Assembly (NCBI RefSeq): GCF_003966655.1
Contig: NZ_AP018795.1
Location: forward strand, 2,621,501 to 2,685,500
Direction: 5' to 3'
From: Acidithiobacillus ferridurans
GTDB taxonomy: Bacteria; Pseudomonadota; Gammaproteobacteria; Acidithiobacillales; Acidithiobacillaceae
DNA length: 64,000 nt
Shown one piece after another: positions 26,671 to 34,478 of this stretch. The stretch's first letter is position 1. The number at the start of each line of letters is the position of its first letter. The notes beneath the pieces are model-generated. The model searched no databases. It saw nothing but the letters and a program-made list of their open reading frames with translations, and had not been told where the DNA came from. The translations under genes and the position numbers were made by a program.

Positions 26671-28224
26671 CTATTCCATTGTCAGTTCTGGCATTGATCT
26701 TGTCACATCCCGCTTGGGTGAACGAATAATCAGCAAAAGCGGAAAAATGGCGAGGGTCATCACCAGCATTAACCAAAAATCGTCAATATAGGCGATCATG
26801 CTAGCTTGACGGGTGATTTCAGTATTCAGCAAAAGTTGTCCCAGAGCGGAATGCGGATCATAGGTGCTCGCCACGGCCGGATTTTGATAAGCGGGATTTC
26901 TGCCATCAATGTGGGCGGTCAGAGCTACATGGGCGATTTGGGTATTCCGCGTCAACAGCGTTTCTACCAGAGAAATGCCGAGACTACTCCCGACATTGCG
27001 CACCAGGCTGTAAATGGCGGTACCATTGGCTCGCATTTCCGGACTAAGGGTAGCGAAGGTCGCTGTACTCAAGGGCACAAATACCAGCCCGAGGCCCAAA
27101 CCCTGCCAGACACCCGGCCAGATCACGTTACTTTCACTAATCACCAGACTGTAATTCTGCATCTGCCATAATGAAATGGCCGTGATTCCAAAACCGATAG
27201 CTAGCAACGCGCGTAAATCCACTTTTCCGACCAATCTGCCGACAATAAGCATGGCCAACATGGTGCCGAGCCCGCTCGGGGCGGTTACCCAGCCGGCTGC
27301 TTCGGCGGTATAGCCCATCAAATCCTGTAACATAGTTGGAATCAAGGCGCGGGATGCAAAGAGGACCAGCCCAACAATAAAGATAAACAGCAATCCTGTG
27401 ACATAATTCCGATTGAGAATCAGTCGGTAGTCGAAAAAGGACTGCTCCGATGGCGTCCGCCAGGTATGCCAAATAAAATACAGGGCGGCAAAGCCGGCGA
27501 GATAAGCCTCTACCCAAATCTCTACCGAACTAAACCAGTTCAGATGCTGGCCACGGTCAAGCATCAACTGCAGCGCGCCGATGGCCAAGCTCAAACTGAC
27601 AAAACCCGCCATATCAAAGCGCATGCGCCGCCCTGGTTTATCAGCTGGGAAAGATTTCCAGATACCCCAAAGGGCTAGCATGCCCACCGGCACATTAATA
27701 AAAAACACCCAGCGCCAGCCTATGCTGTCGGTCAGCCAGCCACCCAGAGTGGGGCCGACGATGGGGCCGACCATCACTCCCATGCCCCAGAGCGCCATGG
27801 CAGAGCCTTGCTTTTCGCGGGGATTGATGTCAAGCAGTGTGGTTTGCGACAAGGGCACCAGTGCCGCACCAAATGCCCCTTGAAACACCCGGGCAATGAC
27901 AGTCTCCGCCAGGGAGGTCGAAATGCCGCACCACATGGAGGCCAGCGTAAAACCGGCTACCGAGGCCAGGAAAATATTGCGCCGTCCGAAGCGGTCCACC
28001 AGCCAGCCGGTCAAGGGCGTCGCAATGGCGGTGGCCACAATGTAAGAAGTCAGCACCCAACCAATCTGATTGAGCGAAACCGACAGGCTGCCCTGCATGT
28101 GCGGCAGAGCCACGTTAGCAATGGTGCTGTCCAGCGTTTGCATGATGGTCGCCAGCATAATGGCGAGAGTGATGAGCGGGCGGTTCAGACCCGGAGAATC
28201 AACTCCGGCTGTTGCAATACTCAT
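26671..28224 (-). CDS. DHA2-family MFS efflux permease (EmrB-like)
   Basis: A 517-residue 14-helix pump with LDSTIANVALPHMQGSL in helix 1, GWLVDRFGRRN as motif A and GMGVMVGPIVGPTLGGWL as motif C. It is more distant from the other two DHA2 pumps in the window than they are from each other. Its ATG overlaps the marR stop by 4 bp, so translation is coupled and the MarR protein is its likely regulator. No EmrA partner gene is present. Confidence 0.92.
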   Translation of the reverse strand: MSIATAGVDSPGLNRPLITLAIMLATIMQTLDSTIANVALPHMQGSLSVSLNQIGWVLTSYIVATAIATPLTGWLVDRFGRRNIFLASVAGFTLASMWCGISTSLAETVIARVFQGAFGAALVPLSQTTLLDINPREKQGSAMALWGMGVMVGPIVGPTLGGWLTDSIGWRWVFFINVPVGMLALWGIWKSFPADKPGRRMRFDMAGFVSLSLAIGALQLMLDRGQHLNWFSSVEIWVEAYLAGFAALYFIWHTWRTPSEQSFFDYRLILNRNYVTGLLFIFIVGLVLFASRALIPTMLQDLMGYTAEAAGWVTAPSGLGTMLAMLIVGRLVGKVDLRALLAIGFGITAISLWQMQNYSLVISESNVIWPGVWQGLGLGLVFVPLSTATFATLSPEMRANGTAIYSLVRNVGSSLGISLVETLLTRNTQIAHVALTAHIDGRNPAYQNPAVASTYDPHSALGQLLLNTEITRQASMIAYIDDFWLMLVMTLAIFPLLLIIRSPKRDVTRSMPELTME

Positions 28225-28664
28225 CGTGGTGATTCTTCCAGAACCTGCTGCAGATGCTGAAGGAGCGTGGTTGCTTGGCGTAATGCTTCCTCATCCAGGT
28301 TTTGGAGTTTTTCGTGACGAAAATCAATGGCGATGCGTCGCACTTCGGCGTAAACACCATGACCCTGCTCCGTAAGAACCACCCGGCGGATTCGGCGATC
28401 TGCCGAGTCCATCTCACGGCGCACTAATCCTGCACGCTGCAGACGATCGAGCATCGCGACAACGGTGGGTTGTTCGACAGAGAGGCAATGGGCGAGCTCG
28501 GTCTGTGTCAGAGGCTCTTTAGCACGGGCCAGAAAAGCGATGCTCATCCAACTCGCCTGACTCAAGCCGAGACTTTTGAGCCGTCGGTCCAGGGCGTGTC
28601 GCCAGGACCGAGCAGTATCGTGCAGCGCCAGAGCAAATTTTTCCTGCAATGCATCGTTCCGCAT
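28221..28664 (-). CDS. MarR-family transcriptional regulator
   Basis: A 147-residue winged-helix regulator: LTQTELAHCLSVEQPTVVAM is the recognition helix-turn-helix, and REMDSADRRIRRVVLTEQG is the wing with the conserved D-x-R-x-x. An AAGGAACG site precedes the ATG at 28664. First gene of marR-DHA2-uspA and therefore probably an autorepressor of efflux, released by a phenolic or other aromatic ligand (family knowledge, not shown here). Confidence 0.93.
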   Translation of the reverse strand: MRNDALQEKFALALHDTARSWRHALDRRLKSLGLSQASWMSIAFLARAKEPLTQTELAHCLSVEQPTVVAMLDRLQRAGLVRREMDSADRRIRRVVLTEQGHGVYAEVRRIAIDFRHEKLQNLDEEALRQATTLLQHLQQVLEESPR

Positions 28665-28699
28665 CAGCGTTCCTTGCCAAATAGAATTTAGTTAGCCTT

Positions 28700-28728
28700 A
28701 TTATACTTAGCCGTCTATGTACATGCAA
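28700..28728 (-). promoter_or_regulatory. Sigma70-type promoter of marR-DHA2-uspA with flanking repeats
   Basis: On the minus strand TTGCAT (28728-28723), a 17-base spacer and a perfect TATAAT (28705-28700) precede the marR ATG by about 35 bases. GGCTAA repeats flank the -10 box (28712-28707 and 28697-28692), so a bound MarR dimer would cover the promoter. Confidence 0.75.
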
Positions 28729-28804
28729 GAAAAAACGCACTCAGCCAATTGTCGCGATCTTTTAGCGAGTTAGGCAGCTGATTTTTCCCGGCATGGGGTA
28801 AAAA

Positions 28805-29927
28805 CTGAAGTTTCACCGCATTTCATATTTCCCTGAGCGCCGACCCTCAAGCCACCATACGCATGAGCGCTTGTGTGAATGATTTATGGAGGGGTTGGCA
28901 ATAATCTGGCCAAAACCCCAGAATAAGGATCGGAGAGTGCTTCGTCCGCGATGAGCCTGCGGACATCGGAGAAGGCGAAACTGGTGCGGCCTTTGACTTT
29001 ATGGCGGCGCTCTGGGTCTGGGGTCATACGGTCCGCATAAATCCAGGTCAGGGTGGTGGCCATCAGGCAGAACTGGAGATGATTGGTGACCGCATCGGCG
29101 GTACGGGTCTGGCTGCGAGCGCTGCCGATATCTTGTTTGATTTCCTTGAAACCGGCTTCGATTTTCCAGCGGGCACCATAGTATTCGATGATCTCAGTCA
29201 CCGAGAGGGTCAGGTCCGTAGTGAAGAAGGCCACCCACTGGGTTTTGCGAAAAACCCAGACGACTCGTACGGGGCACCGCAGATTTTTAAGCATGAAAAT
29301 CTGATCGTAGGCGCGTACCTCACGCTGCTTGCCATAGAGTAGCACAGTATAGGTCCGCGCCTGATCGCAGAACGGTGCGGCCAGATCACCTACCGAATCG
29401 CAGCGGTGTCCGTATTTGCGGGGCCGCCCCTGGGTCGTTTGGCTCGGAGCCTCCGGCCGCGCGTACAGGGCTGTATTGCTGCGCAAACGGGAGAGCAGAT
29501 GCACGGGTTGTCCGCTGTGCTGCAGTGGCCCCCACAGGCCATTATTGCCGAACCAGGAATCACAGGAACTCATGGATGAGGTAAAGGGCACGATGACCGC
29601 CAGCAAGGTAAAGATGAACCAGTGCGCCCTCTCCCGACCGAGCCTGGCTTTTGAAAAAGCGGATTGAAAAGGGATAAGCAAATCGCGTAGCATGGACATT
29701 GAACAGGGCCTCTTCCGTTTTATAATCAGCGAGTTGATAGGCCTGATTATATCACAAAAAGCGCTTCTGTTCACTTCTAACAGATTGTTTGTTATCGAAT
29801 AATTATAAAAAATCTGGTTTTCAAATGGCGCGTTAATTGACTTAGTTAATCTATATATAACACAATTATATGTCGGCAATTTTGGTTAAAAAGAAAAATA
29901 ATGCGCTGAAAAAGCGTGAAACTTCAG
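28805..29927 (-). mobile_element. Internally deleted IS4-type insertion sequence
   Basis: The 1,123-bp element has ends CTGAAGTTTCACCGCATTTCA (28805-28825) and its inverse at 29907-29927 (16 of 21 bases or better, identical over the outer 12). A GTAAAAA repeat on both sides (28798-28804 and 29928-29934) is the likely target duplication. It contains a single transposase gene that has lost its central part, so it can move only with help from an intact relative. Confidence 0.78.
28884..29699 (-). pseudogene. IS4-family transposase with internal deletion
   Basis: About 271 codons from the ATG at 29699. The N-terminal segment (MLRDLLIPFQSAFSKARLG to VIVPFTSS) jumps straight into DSWFGNNGLW, the second catalytic Asp motif. 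The first Asp block (expected as ALDDST) and about 150 residues around it are missing, while the YYGARWKIEAGFKEIKQ signature (Y-x2-R-x3-E-x6-K) remains. Frame is kept across the junction, so a shortened protein could be made, but it lacks one catalytic residue. Confidence 0.8.
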
Positions 29928-30181
29928 GTAAAAAAACTTGATGCTGATTTGTAGCTAATGGATTCGGCAGGATTGCGAATGACCGCTTCCAGTCTTGAAC
30001 TGCCGTTCAAGCTGGCCCCGACTCCCCGCGATTTTACCACCGATCATGCGGCATGGAGTAGTCCGATTCAACGATGGCACCAAGTCTTCGGTGTGTGCAT
30101 CCTTCTTCAAGGCATTGCGGTCGTCAGGCATCCTCCTTCCCTCTGGGCTCCACATAAATCAGATTCTGGATCAACGACCCT

Positions 30182-30487
30182 TCATAGCCAAAATACCACA
30201 ACTTTCCTTGGCTTCTCACCTCTTCTGCGGATGCGTTGCTCGATGTGCCCCGAGATCTCTCCCCCAGCGTCAAGCTTTTGCAGCACGGCATCACGGTTGC
30301 CGTCTTTGCGATAGAGCCAACCGATGGGCGTTTTCGGGTGCCCCCCAAGCCAGATCCCCACCGCATCCCGATCATAGGGATTGCCGGTATCCCGAGCAAT
30401 CCGAACCTGGTTATCCGAAGGGATACCGGACAGACCAGAGGCTTCAGGGAACTCCTGATTAAACGCAAGATTTGATAGTCGTCGCAT
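30182..30487 (-). CDS. HIRAN-like domain protein (hypothetical)
   Basis: A 101-residue frame. The block VRIARDTGNPYDRDAVGIWL, then TPIGWLYRKDGNRDAV and GGEISGHIEQ, resembles the HIRAN domain, a small beta-barrel that binds DNA 3' ends in SNF2 helicases and also occurs alone in phage and plasmid proteins. There is no clear ribosome site before the ATG at 30487, and no other domain is attached. It lies alone between the deleted IS and a plus-strand group of unknown genes. The call rests on motif memory only. Confidence 0.4.
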   Translation of the reverse strand: MRRLSNLAFNQEFPEASGLSGIPSDNQVRIARDTGNPYDRDAVGIWLGGHPKTPIGWLYRKDGNRDAVLQKLDAGGEISGHIEQRIRRRGEKPRKVVVFWL

Positions 30488-30728
30488 GGTTACAAGCTGT
30501 AGTGGTTTGCTGTACTGGTCACCGTAGTGTTCGCCCTGGTCCCGTTGCAGTCCAATATTGCTTGTCGGCGTACTGCCATTTGTAGAGCGGTGATGAAAGT
30601 ACCTTGGAACATTGAGTAGTCCTCTATATCAGAAACCGTTTGGGTATAGATCGAAGGATTGGGAGATAAATACGGGGGATCACCCGCGCCTGATCTATAC
30701 CGGACAAGAACCCAGAAAGGGAGTGGTG

Positions 30729-30899
30729 ATGAACTACAAAGAAATCGAAGCGCCCGACGAACTGCTTTGCGGGGCGGCGTTTATCGAGGACGGGGCACCG
30801 GACCTGCTTATCGCTGCAGCCTGGGCTATAAATGGCTATCGCCACCCGGTTGACCATTTGCAGAATGCAGAGCCAGAGGAAGATATTGAAGATGAGTGA
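30729..30899 (+). CDS. Small acidic protein of unknown function
   Basis: A 56-residue protein (start MNYKEIEAPDELL, end AEPEEDIEDE) from an ATG with AAAGGGAG upstream. It is rich in Glu and Asp and has one hydrophobic helix (LLIAAAWAINGY). Its stop overlaps the next gene, so the pair is probably co-translated. Not recognised. Confidence 0.5.
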   Translation: MNYKEIEAPDELLCGAAFIEDGAPDLLIAAAWAINGYRHPVDHLQNAEPEEDIEDE

Positions 30900-31416
30900 T
30901 GCAACTCTCAACACAATCCCGCAAGACTTGGGGAAAGAGCTTGAAATGTTGGCCGACCTGCTTCCAGTGCAAGCTCCATTGCCCTACGAAAAGGCGAGGC
31001 TCTTGGTGTTATCTTGGACGCGCCTCGGCGAGGACGCTCTAGGCTGGGCTGGGGCGAATCTGGTTATCAAGATAGATCCCGACCCATACGAATCCCGAGG
31101 CCGGGCATACGATTCCACGCCTGCGCAACCGGTGAACAGATCGGTTGCGCTTTGGCAGCCATTCACACCGAAGCGCTGGCGTGCGCATGGAACAGAGGTG
31201 AGCCTGTTCGACCTGGCTGTCTATTTGAAGCTGAAGCTGGGGACGTGGGGCACCACTCCAATAGCCCGTCGGCGGCATGTTACTAAAGATCGGCTGAATG
31301 GCCTTGGACTTGGATGTCAGATTCATCCCGCGCACTCAACTGCCTCGATATTCCTGTGCGGTGATCGATCGCTGCTGGAGATCGTCGAAACGGATCTGGC
31401 GGACCAGATCAAATAA
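30892..31416 (+). CDS. Hypothetical protein, possibly shortened by a nonsense codon
   Basis: A 174-residue protein from the ATG at 30892, which overlaps the preceding small gene. No known motif is visible; the composition is that of a soluble globular protein. After its TAA (31414-31416) the same frame stays open for a further 78 codons (DFWQGIERSLAERLGLGLP and RLTRGQYLARLSVDVRNAED), to 31650, with protein-like composition. A single substitution may have split a gene of about 253 codons. Alternatively the extension is a separate small gene without an obvious start. Confidence 0.55.
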   Translation: MSDATLNTIPQDLGKELEMLADLLPVQAPLPYEKARLLVLSWTRLGEDALGWAGANLVIKIDPDPYESRGRAYDSTPAQPVNRSVALWQPFTPKRWRAHGTEVSLFDLAVYLKLKLGTWGTTPIARRRHVTKDRLNGLGLGCQIHPAHSTASIFLCGDRSLLEIVETDLADQIK

Positions 31417-31874
31417 GACTTCTGGCAGGGCATAGAGCGAAGCCTGGCCGAAAGGCTGGGATTAGGCTTGCCGTCCGACGCATTGCCCCTCACCAAGGTT
31501 TCGGTGCGGCTGACGCGCGGCCAATACTTGGCACGGCTGTCTGTGGACGTCCGCAATGCTGAGGACCTGAACAACTTGGATGACAATCGGTTGCGCCAAT
31601 GTGTCGGTCCCACTCCGCAGCCTGTTGCGGCCCACCGGCGACATGATTGAAATACCAAAGTAATGGGGGTATGCCATTCCGATCGTTCGATCTTGCCAAT
31701 CGTGCTGGGCTTGTGAAATACTATCAGAAAGGCTTCGGGCAGGAGCCTGCCACCCGTCATAGCAAAGCTGTTGACAGCACTGTCGGAAAACTCCCTCTCT
31801 TCCTATGCATGCCATGTTCAGGTTCGAGAAGCGGCAGACGGGTGACGTTTCGCCATGAACCGGGAGAACTTGTC

Positions 31875-33191
31875 ATGTCGAGTGAATCCATTCGGCCGTC
31901 CACAATGGACGGCATCAAACGCCTCGCGAAATCGCTCAAGATCGAGCGAGGAATCCAGCATACGCAGGCCTTGGACGCCGCCGCGCAGGCAGCGGGATTC
32001 CAGAACTTCCGTCATGCCGGCAATGTGCTGCGTGCTGCCCCCCAAACGCAGCGTTCCCGCCCCGGCCACAGTGTCTTCCTAACTTCCTACTGGAAGGATC
32101 GCGATGGTGGCGAGACCGGACGCGAGACGCTGACCACTTGGCTGTCCGTGCCGTGGGGTGATCTCATCACTCCGCTCCAGTTGCAGAACCATCGCGCACT
32201 GGCGGACTTCCATACCGAGGGGCCCGACCATCTGGCGCGAGAGCACCTGCAGAGTTCGCAGTCGGCAGCTCGGCGCGCGGTCTGCGCGGCCGCACGCGCC
32301 CTGCATTTCATGGATGCAACGAAGCTGCGTCCGTCCAAGAGTTACAGCCGCGCTTTCCCCAGCGGTCGGTCAAGCAACGCAGTTCCTGGCCGAGACCACT
32401 ACAGCATCTGGTATGACCGCCAGACGAAGCGTTACCTCTTCGCGGACGAGCCCTATGAGAGCGCTGTTGAGGGCAAGGAGAAGGAGCGCGACACCTGGGC
32501 GAAGGAACATGGCTTCACTATCGTCAAGCCTGAGTGGGCGGGCATGTACGCTCCCGATGTCGGTTCCCGCCTCTACCTAATCGCGGATGAGTCGAAAGGC
32601 ATTTCGCTGCAACCCATCGCGGCTGCTCTGGACAAGCTGCCTTCACCCATTGTCGAAGCCGCATGGGACGGGGAGTCCGCGCCAATGATGCCGTTCTTCG
32701 TGAGTCCTGGTGCCATCGTCAAGGCAGCCGCCACGAAGGACAAGCCAGAAATGCCACGTAAGTCAGGCGGACAACGCAATTCAGTTGGCTATGTGCAAAC
32801 CTTCGTTGGTCCGCAGCGCCGTCCGAAGGGCCGGATGCCGATTGAAACGCATGCGCAAGTCGGTCGGCTGCTGAAGTCGGTGCTGGAGGACACTTACTAC
32901 CGCAAGGGTGTCTACAACCGCGTCGATGCGATTCGCAGCGAACTCGATGAATGGACGCAACGTGAGTACAACCACGCCGAACTTCCAAACGAGCAGTTCT
33001 TCGATTTGTACTACAACGAGTCCGGCTCGATGTTTTCGCGGGCGCTGGCTGAAGCCGAACGCGAGCGCCATGTGCAGAGTCTGGCGCAAGCGAAGATACT
33101 CTTGGGCGAGCACTATCCCGACTGCCCGCCGCTGCGGTCACTGCTGAAGAAGGTGGATGCCGCGATCAAGTCGTTGCAGGACTGGAACTGA
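31875..33191 (+). CDS. DUF5623 domain protein
   Basis: A 438-residue soluble protein. The N-terminus (MSSESIRPSTMDGIKRLAKS, then ALDAAAQAAGFQNFRHAGNVL) has the form of DUF5623 proteins found in accessory regions of proteobacteria. The middle has YSIWYDRQTKRYLFADEPYE and the C-terminus is helical. No catalytic motif is recognised. The start at 31875 follows GGGAGAAC; a long upstream extension of the frame has no support. It precedes a toxin-antitoxin pair on the same strand. Function is unknown. Confidence 0.7.
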   Translation: MSSESIRPSTMDGIKRLAKSLKIERGIQHTQALDAAAQAAGFQNFRHAGNVLRAAPQTQRSRPGHSVFLTSYWKDRDGGETGRETLTTWLSVPWGDLITPLQLQNHRALADFHTEGPDHLAREHLQSSQSAARRAVCAAARALHFMDATKLRPSKSYSRAFPSGRSSNAVPGRDHYSIWYDRQTKRYLFADEPYESAVEGKEKERDTWAKEHGFTIVKPEWAGMYAPDVGSRLYLIADESKGISLQPIAAALDKLPSPIVEAAWDGESAPMMPFFVSPGAIVKAAATKDKPEMPRKSGGQRNSVGYVQTFVGPQRRPKGRMPIETHAQVGRLLKSVLEDTYYRKGVYNRVDAIRSELDEWTQREYNHAELPNEQFFDLYYNESGSMFSRALAEAERERHVQSLAQAKILLGEHYPDCPPLRSLLKKVDAAIKSLQDWN

Positions 33192-33359
33192 GGACCATGG
33201 TCGTTGCTCTTGTATACCAGCCCGCCGCGCGCGTGCTGCGGCAGGTGACTATAACGTAAGCGGGTAAGGTCCGAGCGAGCGCTAGGCTTCGATCTGCTGC
33301 CGAATCGCGCAATTCTGGGACGGCGGCGGTCCGGCTGACCGTCTGTCCTTAAATAATTT

Positions 33360-33857
33360 GTGACAAGACTTGATAGGGTGCGGAAATCGCGCACTGTGAT
33401 CGAAACCCCGACATTCCAGAAGCAGGCGGAAAAGCTGTGGTCGGAAGACGAGCGGCTGGTCTTCATCGACTGGATTGCGGCGAATCTGCTAGTCGGGGAC
33501 GTGATCCCCGGTGCGGATGGAGCACGCAGGGTTCGCTGGAGCCGTGCCGGGTCTGGCAAATCTAGCGGTGCGCGGGTGATCTACTTCAACCTGACAGAGC
33601 AGGAAGTGGTGCTGCTGGTAGCGGCGTATGCCAAAGCCGAACGCGCCAATATGCTTCCCGCTGAAATCAAGAAGGTGGTGTTGACATGGGCATCAGGAAA
33701 TTCGACGTTGAGAAGGTGGCAACGGCTATCGAGGCAGATGCCGGTGACGTTCTGCCCGACCTGCGTCAGGCGCTCCCAGAGGCGAAGGCAGGGATTGGGC
33801 GCGTCACCACGCCCGAGCGACTGCTTGTGCGTCAAGCGAGGGAGAAGCCTGGCCTGA
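33360..33857 (+). CDS. RelE/HigB-like toxin with an unusual overlapping C-terminus
   Basis: The core TVIETPTFQKQAEKLWSEDE to KAERANMLPAEIKKV is a RelE-type toxin (mRNA interferase fold) of about 95 residues. The frame then continues past the antitoxin start for another 50 or so low-similarity residues, overlapping the antitoxin by 172 bp. At 33676-33684 removing one T (GTGGTGTTGACATG) would give a stop just before the antitoxin ATG, so the extension may stem from a one-base change. The true start could be GTG at 33378 or 33396; the first GTG is listed. Gene order toxin-antitoxin is of the higBA kind. Confidence 0.78.
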   Translation: MTRLDRVRKSRTVIETPTFQKQAEKLWSEDERLVFIDWIAANLLVGDVIPGADGARRVRWSRAGSGKSSGARVIYFNLTEQEVVLLVAAYAKAERANMLPAEIKKVVLTWASGNSTLRRWQRLSRQMPVTFCPTCVRRSQRRRQGLGASPRPSDCLCVKRGRSLA

Positions 33858-34009
33858 CGCAAGCCGCATTCGCCGATTGCATCGAAACCCCCGTGGCGAC
33901 GCTGCGCGACTGGGAGCAGGGGAGATTTGCGCCGCCGGGTGGAGTGCTGTGCCTGCTTCGGCTTATCATCAAACATCCCGAATTGTCTCAGGAGTTGAAC
34001 GTGGCATAA
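33686..34009 (+). CDS. XRE-family antitoxin (HigA-like)
   Basis: A 107-residue protein with a C-terminal helix-turn-helix, GLTQAAFADCIETPVATLRDW followed by EQGRFAPPG, typical of Cro/C1-type antitoxins paired with RelE/HigB toxins. The N-terminal part (FDVEKVATAIEADAGDVLPDL) would wrap the toxin. The ATG at 33686 follows AAGGTGGTG within the toxin frame. It probably represses the shared promoter upstream of the toxin. Confidence 0.88.
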   Translation: MGIRKFDVEKVATAIEADAGDVLPDLRQALPEAKAGIGRVTTPERLLVRQAREKPGLTQAAFADCIETPVATLRDWEQGRFAPPGGVLCLLRLIIKHPELSQELNVA

Positions 34010-34478
34010 AATCGCTGGGCATGGTATTTTTCATGGCATCGTCAGTAAATATTCTTACAGCTCATTGTATTGCAAAGAATAGTCACACTAGATGATAATC
34101 GAGTGGGAATGACCAGACGGTAAGTAAGTATATATGGCGGCAATTGGGTGTTTCTCTGCGGCCTGAGTTGCCGTTATGTTTTATGAAAAATCCGCCGTTG
34201 CCGACTTTCGACCATGTGCGTCTTCCCTAGCGCTTTTCCGCATCATTTATCGCTTTACGCCATACCGTCTTATGGTTTTCTCGCATTAATTGTTATGCTG
34301 ACATACGCTAATTATTTTGTACATTAAATAGACAGCGTTGACATTTTTTGTAAGAAATGTAATAATAAAAAATATAAATATTCATCAGTAATACATATTA
34401 AAAATATTCGGTGTGGCTGTAACGCGCAATTCCTTGGTCATTCTGCACCGTGATATTCACCACATGTCGGGAGAAATC
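34010..34478. other. AT-rich intergenic region before the permease
   Basis: About 470 bases, distinctly AT-rich in its right half (34240-34420). No gene is evident. It holds the permease promoter candidate at 34338-34365 and otherwise shows no repeat or RNA feature that I can support. Confidence 0.5.
34338..34365 (+). promoter_or_regulatory. Candidate promoter of the permease-proB genes
   Basis: A perfect TTGACA (34338-34343) is followed after 16 bases by TAATAA (34360-34365, 4 of 6 matches to the -10 consensus) in AT-rich DNA. It implies a leader of about 105 bases before the permease ATG at 34479. Confidence 0.5.

Noticed and set aside
29955-30131. Possible 58-residue minus-strand gene with AAGGAGG touching the ATG
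   Set aside because: Spacing between the ribosome site and ATG is essentially zero and the product has no features; it may be a decayed end of the HIRAN-like gene region.
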